A DNA stretch of 64,000 bases, from the NCBI RefSeq assembly GCF_042677945.1, contig NZ_JBHUDN010000006.1; one strand, 5' to 3'. A program made the translations under genes and the position numbers. Shown one piece after another: positions 15,585 to 24,354 of this stretch. The notes beneath the pieces were generated by a model. It was not told where the DNA came from and ran no database searches. It saw nothing but the letters and a program-made list of their open reading frames with translations. The stretch's first letter is position 1, and each line of letters begins with the position of its first letter. The stretch is from Haloplanus litoreus. GTDB taxonomy: Archaea; Halobacteriota; Halobacteria; Halobacteriales; Haloferacaceae.

Positions 15585-16028
15585 GCCCGTCCGGTAGACG
15601 GCCAGGCGGTTAATCGTTCGGGAAGGGGCGGATGCGCGGCGTCGGGTCGGGAACCACCACGCGGACCGAACGGGGTACCGCTGTGTGCCGTCCGCCCGGA
15701 AGCGAGACGGTTCGGACGCTCCCGACGGGAACGTGGTGACGCGACTCAGTGCGTCGACGCCGAGACGCCCGATATCCCGTAGCCCGTGTCGGCGTCGGCC
15801 GTCCGTTCACAGTGTCCACAGGCCACTCCCTCGACGCCGATGGTTCGCGGCATGCCGACCGGGGGGCGCACCGACCACAGCTTCCCGGTGTCGGTTCGTC
15901 GCCGCCACGGCCCGCTGCCGCTTCGACGGTGTCGTGTGTCGCTTTCGAAACGAAGGAATCCGCCCCTCTGAACCTCCGAGTTCGAAGCAGTAAACGAACT
16001 AAGTGAGTAGCCCGTAGGTCGAGACACG
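15585..16028. other. 444-base intergenic region before copA
   Basis: It contains no convincing complete gene. On the minus strand at 15746-15853 there is a short reading frame that looks like a collapsed CopZ (listed separately). The last 60 bases before copA must hold its promoter; AGTAAACGAACTAAG at about 15988-16002 is the AT-richest part. I see no clear operator. Confidence 0.5.
15746..15853 (-). pseudogene. degenerate CopZ-like heavy-metal-binding protein
   Basis: A 35-codon frame beginning MPRTIGVEGVACGHCERT. This closely resembles the start of haloarchaeal CopZ-type copper chaperones, whose metal site is G-M-x-C-x-H/N-C. After that the frame jumps to ADADTGYGISGVSAS, which looks like the last strand of the same fold, so about 30 central residues seem deleted. 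It lies 175 bases from, and divergent to, the CopA gene, where an intact copZ would be expected. It may be a remnant or a very short functional peptide. Confidence 0.45.
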
Positions 16029-18665
16029 ATGGGAGTACGCACCGCACACCTCGACATCACCGGGATGTCCTGTGCAAACTGCTCGGCGACGGTCGGGGAC
16101 GCCCTGGAGACACTCGACGGCGTCTCGGCGGCGACCGTCAACTTCGCCACGGACGAGGGGACTGTCGAGTACGACCCCGACGAGGTATCGCTCGACGAAG
16201 TGATCGCGGCGGTGGCGGACGCCGGCTACGGCGTGGTCACGGAGTCGGTGACCGTCGGTATCACCGATATGTCGTGTGCGAACTGTGCGGACGCCAACGA
16301 GACGGCACTCCGGGGCGTCCCGGGCGTCGTCGACGCGGAGGTGAACTACGCGACCGACGAGGCACGGATCACATTCGTCCCGAGAGCGACCGACCGCGAC
16401 GCGCTGTACGACGCCATCGAGGCGGCGGGGTACACGCCGGTTCGCGAGCGCGACGACGGAACGGGGACGGACGCCCGCGACGCCGCGCGGCGCGACGAGA
16501 TCCGAACGCAGCTGCGTCTGACGGCCTTCGGCGCGGCGCTGGCGGGGCCGCTCGTCTTTTTCCTCGTGGACAAACTCCTGCTCGGCGGCGCCGTCGTCCC
16601 CGATCGGCCCTTCGGCGTCCCGCTGGGCTGGGTCGAGTTCCTACTCGCCACGCCCGTTCAAATCGTTCTCGGCCGGCCGTTCTACAGGAACTCCTACAAG
16701 GCGCTCGTGACGAACGGCCGCGCCAACATGGACGTCCTCATCGCGCTCGGGTCGACGACGGCCTACGTCTACTCCGTGGCCGTCCTCCTCGGCCTGATCG
16801 CCGGCGGGGTCTACTTCGACACGGCGGCGCTCATCCTCGTGTTCATCACCCTCGGCAACTACCTCGAAGCCCGCTCGAAGGGCCAGGCCGGGGAGGCACT
16901 CCGGAAACTCCTGGAGATGGAAGCCGAGACGGCCACCGTCGTCCGTGAGGACGGCACCGAAGAGGAAGTGCCGCTGGAGGACGTCGCCGTCGGCGACCGA
17001 ATGAAGGTCCGACCGGGCGAGAGGATTCCGACCGACGGCGTCGTCGTCGAAGGGGCGAGCGCCGTCGACGAGTCGATGGTGACAGGCGAGTCCGTCCCCG
17101 TCGAGAAAGGCGACGGCGACGAGGTCATCGGCTCGACCATCAACGAGAACGGCGTCCTCGTCGTCGAAGCGACGAAGGTTGGCGAGGACACGGCGCTTCA
17201 GGGCATCGTCCGAACGGTCGAGGAGGCCCAGTCCCGCCAGCCCGACATCCAGAACCTCGCGGACCGTATCTCCGCGTACTTCGTGCCGGCCGTCATCGCC
17301 AACGCCCTCCTGTGGGCTGCCGTCTGGTACCTGTTCCCCGGGACGCTCGCCGACGCCGTGGGGTGGCTCCCGCTGTGGGGACTCGTCGCCGGCGGACCGG
17401 CCGTCGCCGGCGGGACGGTGTCGGCCTTCGAGTTCGCCGTCGTCGTCTTCGCCTCGGCCGTCCTCATCGCCTGTCCCTGTGCGCTGGGGCTGGCGACGCC
17501 CGCGGCGACGATGGTCGGGACGACCATCGGCGCCCAAAACGGCGTGCTGTTCAAGGGCGGTGACGTCCTCGAACGCGCGAAGGACGTCGATACGGTCGTC
17601 TTCGACAAGACGGGGACGCTCACGCGGGGTGAGATGGAACTGACCGACGTGGTGGCCTTCGAGAACGGACGGCCGGCCGCGGACGGGGGAGCGACGGCCG
17701 CCGACGGGGGGCAGTTGGCGGCCCCGGAGCGGCACTCGGAAGCGGACGTGCTCCGCCTCGCGGCGACGGCCGAACGCGGGAGCGAACACCCGCTGGCCCG
17801 CGCCATCGTCGAGGGAGCGCGGGCGCGCGACATCGAGATGGGCGACCCCGAGAGCTTCGAGAACGTCCCGGGACAGGGGGTACGGGCCACCGTCGACGGT
17901 GACGACGTCCTGATCGGCAACCGGAAACTGCTGGCCGACGCGGGGATCGATCCCTCGCCCGTCGCCGAGACGATGGAACGGCTGGAACGCGAGGGGAAGA
18001 CGGCGATGCTCGTCGGTCGCGTGCCCGCCGGCACGGAAGGCGTGCCCGCCGGCACCACCGGTGGCGAACTCGTCGGCGTCGTCGCCAACGCCGACACGGT
18101 CAAGCCGAGCGCGAAGGAGGCGGTGAGCGCACTCCAGGCCCGCGGTGTCGACGTGATGATGATCACCGGCGACAACGAGCGCACCGCGCGCGCGGTGGCG
18201 GAACGGGTCGGCATCAGCCCGTCGAACGTCCGTGCGGAAGTGCTCCCCGAGGACAAATCGGACGCCGTCGAGGCCATCCAGAACGACGGTCGGAAGGCGA
18301 TGATGGTCGGCGACGGCGTCAACGACGCGCCAGCCCTCGCCGTCGCCTACGTCGGCTGTGCCATCGGGTCGGGGACGGACGTCGCCATCGAGGCGGGGGA
18401 CGTGACGCTAATGCGTGACGACCCCCTCGACGTGGTGAAGGCCATCCGCGTCTCGGACGCGACGCTCGCGAAGATCAAGCAGAACCTCGTCTGGGCGCTC
18501 GGCTACAACACCGCGATGATTCCGCTGGCGTCGCTGGGCCTCCTCCAACCGGTCCTCGCCGCGGGGGCGATGGCCTTCTCCAGCGTCTCGGTGCTGGCCA
18601 ACAGCCTCCTCTTCCGCCGGTACGTGCCCGACCACGACTACCACCTCTTCGGTCGGTTCCGCTGA
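16029..18665 (+). CDS. copA: copper-exporting P1B-type ATPase
   Basis: An 878-residue copper pump. It has two N-terminal heavy-metal domains (GMSCANCSATV at residue 12 and DMSCANCADAN near 81) and eight membrane helices, with the transport motif ACPCALGLATP at about residues 481-491. The phosphorylation site is DKTGTLTRGE near 526, the nucleotide domain motif is SEHPLARAIV near 585, and the hinge is GDGVNDAPAL near 760. It exports Cu(I). The nucleotide domain carries a low-complexity insert (ADGGATAADGGQLAAPERHS) and a repeated VPAGT peptide, which make it longer than usual. A CopZ remnant lies upstream. Confidence 0.95.
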   Translation: MGVRTAHLDITGMSCANCSATVGDALETLDGVSAATVNFATDEGTVEYDPDEVSLDEVIAAVADAGYGVVTESVTVGITDMSCANCADANETALRGVPGVVDAEVNYATDEARITFVPRATDRDALYDAIEAAGYTPVRERDDGTGTDARDAARRDEIRTQLRLTAFGAALAGPLVFFLVDKLLLGGAVVPDRPFGVPLGWVEFLLATPVQIVLGRPFYRNSYKALVTNGRANMDVLIALGSTTAYVYSVAVLLGLIAGGVYFDTAALILVFITLGNYLEARSKGQAGEALRKLLEMEAETATVVREDGTEEEVPLEDVAVGDRMKVRPGERIPTDGVVVEGASAVDESMVTGESVPVEKGDGDEVIGSTINENGVLVVEATKVGEDTALQGIVRTVEEAQSRQPDIQNLADRISAYFVPAVIANALLWAAVWYLFPGTLADAVGWLPLWGLVAGGPAVAGGTVSAFEFAVVVFASAVLIACPCALGLATPAATMVGTTIGAQNGVLFKGGDVLERAKDVDTVVFDKTGTLTRGEMELTDVVAFENGRPAADGGATAADGGQLAAPERHSEADVLRLAATAERGSEHPLARAIVEGARARDIEMGDPESFENVPGQGVRATVDGDDVLIGNRKLLADAGIDPSPVAETMERLEREGKTAMLVGRVPAGTEGVPAGTTGGELVGVVANADTVKPSAKEAVSALQARGVDVMMITGDNERTARAVAERVGISPSNVRAEVLPEDKSDAVEAIQNDGRKAMMVGDGVNDAPALAVAYVGCAIGSGTDVAIEAGDVTLMRDDPLDVVKAIRVSDATLAKIKQNLVWALGYNTAMIPLASLGLLQPVLAAGAMAFSSVSVLANSLLFRRYVPDHDYHLFGRFR

Positions 18666-18740
18666 GGGGCGTCGCCTTCGGCGACGGGTGGGCACGGTCG
18701 AACGGAACACCGATATGGGAGACTCACGAATCGCTCGCCG

Positions 18741-19232
18741 ATGACGCTGTCCCCGGAGGAACGAGAACGACTGGCGGATATCGTCCGCCTCCAGCCGACG
18801 AAGAACAACGAGCTACAGGAGCGCTGGGGGCTCGACAGCGGCAGCGAGGTTCACGGCTACCTGGAGGACCACCTGAGCGACTACTACTACCGCAACGACG
18901 ATAGCTACATCTGTGCGACCCCCGAGGCGGCCGAACTCACCGGCGTCGAACCGGGGATGGAGGGCGACGAGGACGGCCCGCAGGTCATCCGCGTCCCGGC
19001 GCTCGAAGCACAGGTGTTCGAGGTGGTGGCGGGCCCCGAGGAGCGATCCGAGAGCGTGGTGAGCGTCCTCCAGAAGGTCCGCGAGGCGTTCGACGCGGAC
19101 CCCGAAGTCGATGCCGTGCGGGAGGCGCTCCAGAGCCTGCGGCGCAAGGGCGTCGTCGAAGTCGTGTACCGGACGGTGCCCACGTTCAGGCTCGCGGTGG
19201 GGCGCGACGACATCGACGTGGAAGTCGTTTAG
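18741..19232 (+). CDS. winged-helix-like protein, DUF5797-like
   Basis: A 163-residue protein. LSPEERERLADIVRLQPTKN followed by ELQERWGLDSGSEVHGYLED suggests an N-terminal helix-turn-helix. SYICATPEAAELTG is the wing, and the C-terminal part has VVSVLQKVREAFDADPEVDA and ALQSLRRKGVVEVVYRTVPT, a second helical DNA-binding-like region. I associate it with DUF5797, from memory. It follows copA by 75 bases in the same direction and could be cotranscribed, but no copper-binding residues (Cys or His clusters) are present, so a link to copper is not supported. It overlaps the convergent gene by four bases. Confidence 0.65.
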   Translation: MTLSPEERERLADIVRLQPTKNNELQERWGLDSGSEVHGYLEDHLSDYYYRNDDSYICATPEAAELTGVEPGMEGDEDGPQVIRVPALEAQVFEVVAGPEERSESVVSVLQKVREAFDADPEVDAVREALQSLRRKGVVEVVYRTVPTFRLAVGRDDIDVEVV

Positions 19233-20221
19233 CGCCGCCGCTGACGCCGACGCCGGCGCGCCAACAGCCGCTGTATCCCCTTCCCGGGACCACCCTCGAT
19301 TGGCCACCCGCGGGTCCGCCACGCCGGGGGTTCGGGCTGGAACTCGGGACACGACCCCGAACACTCCGCGGCCGTCTGATGACACTCCGTCGCCGCACAC
19401 CAGGGGACGAGTGCCCCGGCCTCCTCGCGGAGTTCGAACCACCGACAGTCCGGGCGCATCGTCTCGACGTAGGATCGCCAGCCCGACCCGTAGGCGCGTT
19501 CGGCCAGTTCGAGGCGCTTCGCCGCCTTCTCCGGGGCCGACAGCGACGTGTCCGTCGTCGGGTCCAGCGTCGCGGGGTGCCAGGCGACCCGCGCGTCGGG
19601 ACCTCCTCCCCCCTCGAAGTCGAGTACCAGAACACCGGCTTCGACGGGCAGATCCTCCAGCAGGGCCGGTTCGACCGTCTCGCTCGTCGCGGCGGTGGCG
19701 ACCCACACCTCGTCGGCGAGGGCCGTCTCCACGTCGTGAGAGAGCTGGTCGCCGAGCGCCCGCGCCGCACTCGCCGAGAGGTCGGGCTTGTTCTCGACGG
19801 CGACGATCCGGCGGACCCACTCGGGGTAGGGGGCGATCCGCCGAATCTCGATCCGGTTGCCGTCGCGTCGGGTCCGGACGACGTCACGGGCCTCGGCGCG
19901 GTGGATGGCGGCGCGGACGTACCGCCATGGGTAGCCGGGATCGGGGAGCGTGTCCCGATACCACGCCCACTCGGCGGGGGCGTGACGGACGACGTGGAGG
20001 AGGTCGGCGTCGAGCGTGCGCTCTCCGAAGGCCTCGCGGGCGGCGAGACCGGCCGGGTCCGCCTCGACGACCACGGTGTCCCAGCGGCGGTTCCGGGTGC
20101 CGAGTTGGCGGGCGACGACGGGGACCGCGTCGCGTTCGCGGTCCGGGGGCCACGCGCGTTCGGCCCACCTGCAGGTGACGAGTTCGAAGCCGAACTCCGC
20201 GTCGCCGGGAGAGCCAGTCAC
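19229..20221 (-). CDS. conserved haloarchaeal protein, DUF5787-like
   Basis: A 330-residue soluble protein. It begins FGFELVTCRWAERAWPPDRE and has a central part with IVAVENKPDLSASAARALGD and ALADEVWVATAATSET, which look like a PD-(D/E)xK-type core (E-x-K in VENKPD). The C-terminal region carries a cysteine cluster, WCAATECHQTAAECSGSCPE, before a basic tail of Arg repeats. I recall the family as DUF5787. The ExK and cysteine cluster together recall Fe-S-linked nucleases; this is inference. The final RRRRRQRRR tail may bind nucleic acid. Confidence 0.6.
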   Translation of the reverse strand: MTGSPGDAEFGFELVTCRWAERAWPPDRERDAVPVVARQLGTRNRRWDTVVVEADPAGLAAREAFGERTLDADLLHVVRHAPAEWAWYRDTLPDPGYPWRYVRAAIHRAEARDVVRTRRDGNRIEIRRIAPYPEWVRRIVAVENKPDLSASAARALGDQLSHDVETALADEVWVATAATSETVEPALLEDLPVEAGVLVLDFEGGGGPDARVAWHPATLDPTTDTSLSAPEKAAKRLELAERAYGSGWRSYVETMRPDCRWFELREEAGALVPWCAATECHQTAAECSGSCPEFQPEPPAWRTRGWPIEGGPGKGIQRLLARRRRRQRRR

Positions 20222-20270
20222 ACGCGTGGCTGGGTGGTCGCGGGGCTAAGGCGTGTCGGTGGCGGAGCGG

Positions 20271-20747
20271 TCAGCCGATGTAGGTCCGCTCGTCGGTGTC
20301 GGCTTCGGCCTCGGCCTCGGCCTCGGCGGCGAGTTCGTCGAGGTATTCGTGGGCCTCTTCGAGAATCTCGCGTGGGCCGTCCTGGGTGATCGTGTTGATC
20401 GCCTGCTCGTAGTCCCGCCACTGGAGGTCGCGGTGCTCGTTGGAGAGTTCGGCACTCGCCTCGAACGAGCGGGCGATGAACAGGTGGACCGTCTTGTGGA
20501 TGGTGTTGCCGCCGGCCTCGAACACGTAGTCGTATTCTTCTCGAAAGCCGTCGATGAGCCGGAAATCCTCGATTCCGGCCTCCTCGGTAACCTCTCGGAT
20601 CGCGGTCTGCTGAAGCTCCTCGTCCCCCTCGACCCCGCCTTTCGGGAACTCCCAGTCCCCCGGTCGGCTCTTCAGGAGCAAATACTCCCGGTGGCCACGG
20701 GTGTCGCGGAAGAGGATGGCTCCAGCACTGGTCGCTTCGACCGTCAT
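20271..20747 (-). CDS. Nudix hydrolase (Ap4A-type)
   Basis: A 158-residue protein with a complete Nudix box: GGVEGDEELQQTAIREVTEE followed by AGI, at about residues 37-59, with GDWEFPKGG just before it as in diadenosine tetraphosphate hydrolases. It probably hydrolyses a nucleoside diphosphate linked to another moiety. The C-terminal tail has repeated Glu-Ala, giving an acidic helix. It is divergent from the S10-like gene 98 bases away, so the two may share a regulatory region. Confidence 0.87.
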   Translation of the reverse strand: MTVEATSAGAILFRDTRGHREYLLLKSRPGDWEFPKGGVEGDEELQQTAIREVTEEAGIEDFRLIDGFREEYDYVFEAGGNTIHKTVHLFIARSFEASAELSNEHRDLQWRDYEQAINTITQDGPREILEEAHEYLDELAAEAEAEAEADTDERTYIG

Positions 20748-20845
20748 TAGCGGCAGTAAACGGTCACGGGTTAATAGAATGTCGGACGGACCGAGCCGTG
20801 GACGGGTGCGCTTTTCAGCTTCGAGCGCGCAGTGGCGTAGTAACG

Positions 20846-21178
20846 ATGGCGTTCGTCACCAAACTCAGTTTTCAGAGCGGCGACCGGGACGTCCTGGAGT
20901 CGCTCGTAACCGACCTGAAGCGGATGGTCGAGAGGAAAGGCGCCGAGTGCAAGGGTCCCCACTCCTCGCCGCCGGAACGGCTCACCGTCCCGCAGTATTG
21001 CACCCTCGAACCGGGCGAGCAGTTCGACCCGTGGGAGTACACCAGCTACTCCCGACGCATCGAGATTCACGGCAGCGACGAGGTGGCCCGACAGGTCGCG
21101 GATATGTCCTTCCCCGAGCGCGTCCACGTCGAAATCGAAGTCGACCGCAAGAAGCCGCTCGGCTATCGAAACGAGTAG
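20846..21178 (+). CDS. ribosomal protein uS10-like paralogue
   Basis: A 110-residue protein, MAFVTKLSFQSGDRDVLESL at the start, with VTDLKRMVERKGAECKGPHS then YSRRIEIHGSDEVARQVADM and RVHVEIEVDRKKPLGYRNE. This is the uS10/mL48 fold: the strand-helix-strand plus the loop that in S10 contacts 16S rRNA helices, followed by the closing strand. The true S10 is normally encoded next to the EF-1A gene, so this one is a paralogue whose role (ribosome-associated or not) is open. The ATG at 20846 is chosen because the conserved part begins there. Confidence 0.72.
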   Translation: MAFVTKLSFQSGDRDVLESLVTDLKRMVERKGAECKGPHSSPPERLTVPQYCTLEPGEQFDPWEYTSYSRRIEIHGSDEVARQVADMSFPERVHVEIEVDRKKPLGYRNE

Positions 21179-21181
21179 CGG

Positions 21182-21442
21182 TTACGTCCCCGCCTCGACG
21201 ACGCCGAGCAACTCGCCCGTGCCCGTGGCGTCGGCGTCGTCGAACGCGGTGACGCGCAGTCTGACGAGCGTGTCGCCGAGACCCCGGTCCGCGTCGGGGA
21301 GCGTGATGATCGTATCGCCGATCCGAACCTGTGCGACGCCGTTCTCGTAGCCCGTGACGAACGCGGTGAGTTCGTCACCCGCCGCGTAGGTCGGCCGGTT
21401 CGTCCGGAAGGTCCAGCCCTCGAAGAATTTGCCGAGGTTCAT
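21182..21442 (-). CDS. small TRAM/OB-fold-like protein
   Basis: An 86-residue protein, MNLGKFFEGWTFRTNRPTYA, then DELTAFVTGYENGVAQVRIG and DTIITLPDADRGLGDTLVRL. The succession of short strands with G-x-x-A-x-V-x-I-G looks like a TRAM/OB-type nucleic-acid-binding barrel of the kind common in haloarchaea. No further identification is possible from sequence. Its ATG overlaps the antiporter stop (ATGA), so it is translated after, and probably together with, NhaC. Confidence 0.6.
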   Translation of the reverse strand: MNLGKFFEGWTFRTNRPTYAAGDELTAFVTGYENGVAQVRIGDTIITLPDADRGLGDTLVRLRVTAFDDADATGTGELLGVVEAGT

Positions 21443-22977
21443 ACCCGAGCCACCTCCTCACTCTGCCGGTCCGGAACGTACTCCAGTCCGTAGCCGGTCC
21501 ACGCCGCGACGAGGAAGACGGCGACGAGGAACCAGCCGTGGAAGACGTAGGGCCAGACGGCGGCGGGGTTGGCGAGCATCGCCTCGGTGAACCAGTCGAA
21601 CTGCTGGGGCAACTGGATCATCGCCGCGTAACCCGCCAGCACGCCCCCGCCCCAAGGGAAGATGTACCCCAGTGCGGACGTGTTGGCGTCGAGGATGTTG
21701 GCCCGACGGTAGCCGTTGATGTTGAACCGCTGACCGAGCGTCCGGATGAAGGGCGCGATGGCGATCTCCGCGGCCGTGTTGATCGTGATGGTGGCGTTGA
21801 CGATGGCCGTCCCGATGACCATCGTCGTCTCGGCACGGCGCACGGTGGTCGCGACGTGCTCCAGCAGCCACTCCTCGATGGCGGCGAACCCGCCGCCGGC
21901 ACGCATCACCTGCGCGGCGCCGACGATGAGGAGGACGAGGACGATGAGCGGGAAGAAGCCGAGCGCCCCGGTGTAGAGGCTCCCGCCGACCGTCGCCGAG
22001 GCGTCCGGTGCGATTTCGATGACGCTCCCGACGACCGGTAGACCGTCGAGCGTCGCCGCGATGCCGGATTCGGTCGTCGAGCGGAAGACGAGCATCGCCG
22101 AGGCGGGGGCGAGGCCGAGGACGAGGTTCAACACGACGGAGACGATCAGACCCCACGAGATGGCCTCGATGATGTGTCGTCCCTGTATCGCGGTGCCGAT
22201 GACGACCACGATGGAGAGCAGGTGGACGAGACCCAGCGGCCCGACGCCGGCGGCGGCGTTGGCGCCGACGTCGAGTGGGTCGCCGGCCATCCGCTGACCG
22301 GCGACGAGATAGCTCGCGAGCGCCAACACCGCCGCCACGAGGGCGTACTTGAACCGCGAGGCGACGACGCCGCCGATGTCGGCGTCCTGGGTCACCGCGC
22401 TCACGATGGTGGTGTCGGAGACTGGCGCGAGGTTGTCACCGAAGACGGCGCCGGAGAGGATGGCGCCGAACAGGAGGACTGGGTCGGCACCCAGCAGGAC
22501 CCCCGCCGGGAAGACGAGGCTGGTGAAAGCCACCGCGGTGCCGTAGCCGGTGCCGATGCCCGTCGCCAGCAGGGCGGCGAAGAGAAACGTGAGCGCCGGG
22601 AACAGCGCCGCGCCGACGTTGGCGGCACCGGAGGCCCACACGAGGCCGTCGACGAAGCCGCCGGCCTGGATGGTGTCGGCGAACATGCCGGCCCAGAGCC
22701 AGGCCACGACGGCGGTGGCGGCCACGCGCTGAGTCATCCCGTCGAAGATGACGTCCGCGTACGTCTTCCAGTCACCCCGCACGAACAGCATGCCGACGAT
22801 GAGACCGACGAGCATGCCGATGACCAGCCCGGAGGTGTCGCCGATGCCGAGCAGTCCGCTCTGGAGGATGGCCCAGACGATGAACACCGCAAGCGGAAGC
22901 GCGCTCATCGCCCGGCCACCGTAGAACTCGATGCGTGATTCGTCTGGTGGACCATCGGGGAGTTCGGGTTCGCTCAT
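21439..22977 (-). CDS. nhaC: NhaC-family Na+/H+ antiporter
   Basis: A 512-residue protein with about twelve membrane helices and family segments AILSGAVFGDNLAPVSDTTI near residue 180 and TIVSAVTQDADIGGVVASRF near 195. A third, AIVNATITINTAAEIAIAPF lies near 395. It exchanges cytoplasmic Na+ for H+ and is important for salt and pH balance in halophiles. The substrate could be another cation or a dicarboxylate-like solute, since NhaC relatives vary. The ATG at 22977 gives a short acidic N-terminus MSEPELPDGPPDES before the first helix. Confidence 0.87.
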   Translation of the reverse strand: MSEPELPDGPPDESRIEFYGGRAMSALPLAVFIVWAILQSGLLGIGDTSGLVIGMLVGLIVGMLFVRGDWKTYADVIFDGMTQRVAATAVVAWLWAGMFADTIQAGGFVDGLVWASGAANVGAALFPALTFLFAALLATGIGTGYGTAVAFTSLVFPAGVLLGADPVLLFGAILSGAVFGDNLAPVSDTTIVSAVTQDADIGGVVASRFKYALVAAVLALASYLVAGQRMAGDPLDVGANAAAGVGPLGLVHLLSIVVVIGTAIQGRHIIEAISWGLIVSVVLNLVLGLAPASAMLVFRSTTESGIAATLDGLPVVGSVIEIAPDASATVGGSLYTGALGFFPLIVLVLLIVGAAQVMRAGGGFAAIEEWLLEHVATTVRRAETTMVIGTAIVNATITINTAAEIAIAPFIRTLGQRFNINGYRRANILDANTSALGYIFPWGGGVLAGYAAMIQLPQQFDWFTEAMLANPAAVWPYVFHGWFLVAVFLVAAWTGYGLEYVPDRQSEEVARV

Positions 22978-23070
22978 TCCGCCAGAGGCTCGTTTTCCCC
23001 GCCGATTAAATCGTCCGAAAGCCGCCCGTCCGGGCGACCACTTATCCCGACCGACGGCCACCGATGGGGT

Positions 23071-24354
23071 ATGAGTGCTGACGCGCCGAACTACGACGAG
23101 TTGCTCGACCTGCGACGTGACCTCCACCGACACCCCGAACCGGCGTGGCGGGAGTTCTACACCACCGCCCGTCTCGTCGACACCCTCGAGACCCGACCGC
23201 TCGACGAACTCTACGTGGGCCCCGAAGTCCTCGCGGCGGACCGCCGGGGCGTCCCCGACGACGCGGAACTCGACGAGTGGACACACCGGGCCATCGAGGC
23301 GGGCGCACGCGAGGACGTCGTCGCCCGTCTGGCGGGCGGCAACACCGGTCTCGTGGCCGTTCTCCGCCGTGGTCCCGGGCCGACCGTCGGCCTCCGCGTC
23401 GATATCGATGGCCTGCCGATCACCGAGGCGGACGGGGCGTCACACCGCCCCGCGGCCGAGGGCTTTCGTTCCGAGAACGAGGGGTTCATGCACGCCTGCG
23501 GACACGACGCCCACGCGACGGTCGGGGTGGGCGTCCTCGACGCCGTCGCCGCGAGCGACTTCGAGGGGACGCTCAAGGTGTTCTTCCAGCCGAGCGAGGA
23601 GACCGTCGCGGGCGGCGAACCGATGGCCGAGGGCGGCCACCTCGACGACGTGGACTACCTGCTCGCCCTCCACGTGGGGCTCGATCACCCGACCGGCGAG
23701 GTAGTCGCCGGCGTCGACGGCTTCCTCGCCGTGAGTCACTTCCGTGCCGAGTTCTCGGGTGCCTCCGCCCACGCGGGCGGTCACCCGGAACGCGGCCGCA
23801 ACGCGGTGCAGGCGATGGCGGCGGCGATCCAGAACCTCTACGCCATCCCCCGGAACCACGACGGCGCCACCCGCGTCAACGCCGGCCTCGTCGGCGGCGG
23901 CACCGCCTCCAACATCGTCCCCGAGGAGGCGTTCATCGAGGGCGAGGTGCGCGGCGAGACGACCGAGCTGATGGAGTACGTGGACGACCACGCCCAGCGA
24001 ACCCTCCGCTCGGCCGCGGAGATGCACGACTGTGAGGTCGACGTGGAGTACGAGGGGCGGGCGCCGGGCGGCGAGAGCGACGACGCGCTTGCGAGCGTGG
24101 TGTCGGCCGTCGCCGACGAGACGCGGGGCGTCGACTCCGTCCTCGCCAGCGACGACCTGGGGGGGAGCGAGGACGCGACGTATCTGATGCAGCGGGTGCA
24201 GGAACGCGGCGGGCTCGCCGCGTACGTCTGCGTGGGCACCGACCACCCGGGCGGTCACCACACGCCAACCTTCGACGTGGACGAGGAGACGGTTCGGATC
24301 GGCGTCGACGTGCTGTCGGGGGCGATTCGACGAATCGCGGCCGAACGGCCCTGA
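23071..24354 (+). CDS. M20D-family amidohydrolase (AbgA/indole-acetyl-amino-acid hydrolase type)
   Basis: A 427-residue zinc peptidase-like enzyme. LRRDLHRHPEPAWREFYTTA lies near residue 12, the zinc site FMHACGHDAHATVGVGVLDA at about 136-155, the Glu pair FFQPSEETVAGGEPMAEGGH near 171-190 and the late histidine TDHPGGHHTPTFDVDEE near 390. The family cleaves N-acyl amino acids or p-aminobenzoyl-glutamate. The extended insert after residue 45 (EVLAADRRGVPDDAELDEWT) is also typical of AbgA-like members. It runs up to, and is convergent with, the geranylgeranyl reductase gene, directly abutting it. Confidence 0.85.
   Translation: MSADAPNYDELLDLRRDLHRHPEPAWREFYTTARLVDTLETRPLDELYVGPEVLAADRRGVPDDAELDEWTHRAIEAGAREDVVARLAGGNTGLVAVLRRGPGPTVGLRVDIDGLPITEADGASHRPAAEGFRSENEGFMHACGHDAHATVGVGVLDAVAASDFEGTLKVFFQPSEETVAGGEPMAEGGHLDDVDYLLALHVGLDHPTGEVVAGVDGFLAVSHFRAEFSGASAHAGGHPERGRNAVQAMAAAIQNLYAIPRNHDGATRVNAGLVGGGTASNIVPEEAFIEGEVRGETTELMEYVDDHAQRTLRSAAEMHDCEVDVEYEGRAPGGESDDALASVVSAVADETRGVDSVLASDDLGGSEDATYLMQRVQERGGLAAYVCVGTDHPGGHHTPTFDVDEETVRIGVDVLSGAIRRIAAERP

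Noticed and set aside
16029..18665. Possible second gene or frameshift in copA because of its length
   Set aside because: The frame is continuous and all motifs occur in order; the extra length is two low-complexity inserts.
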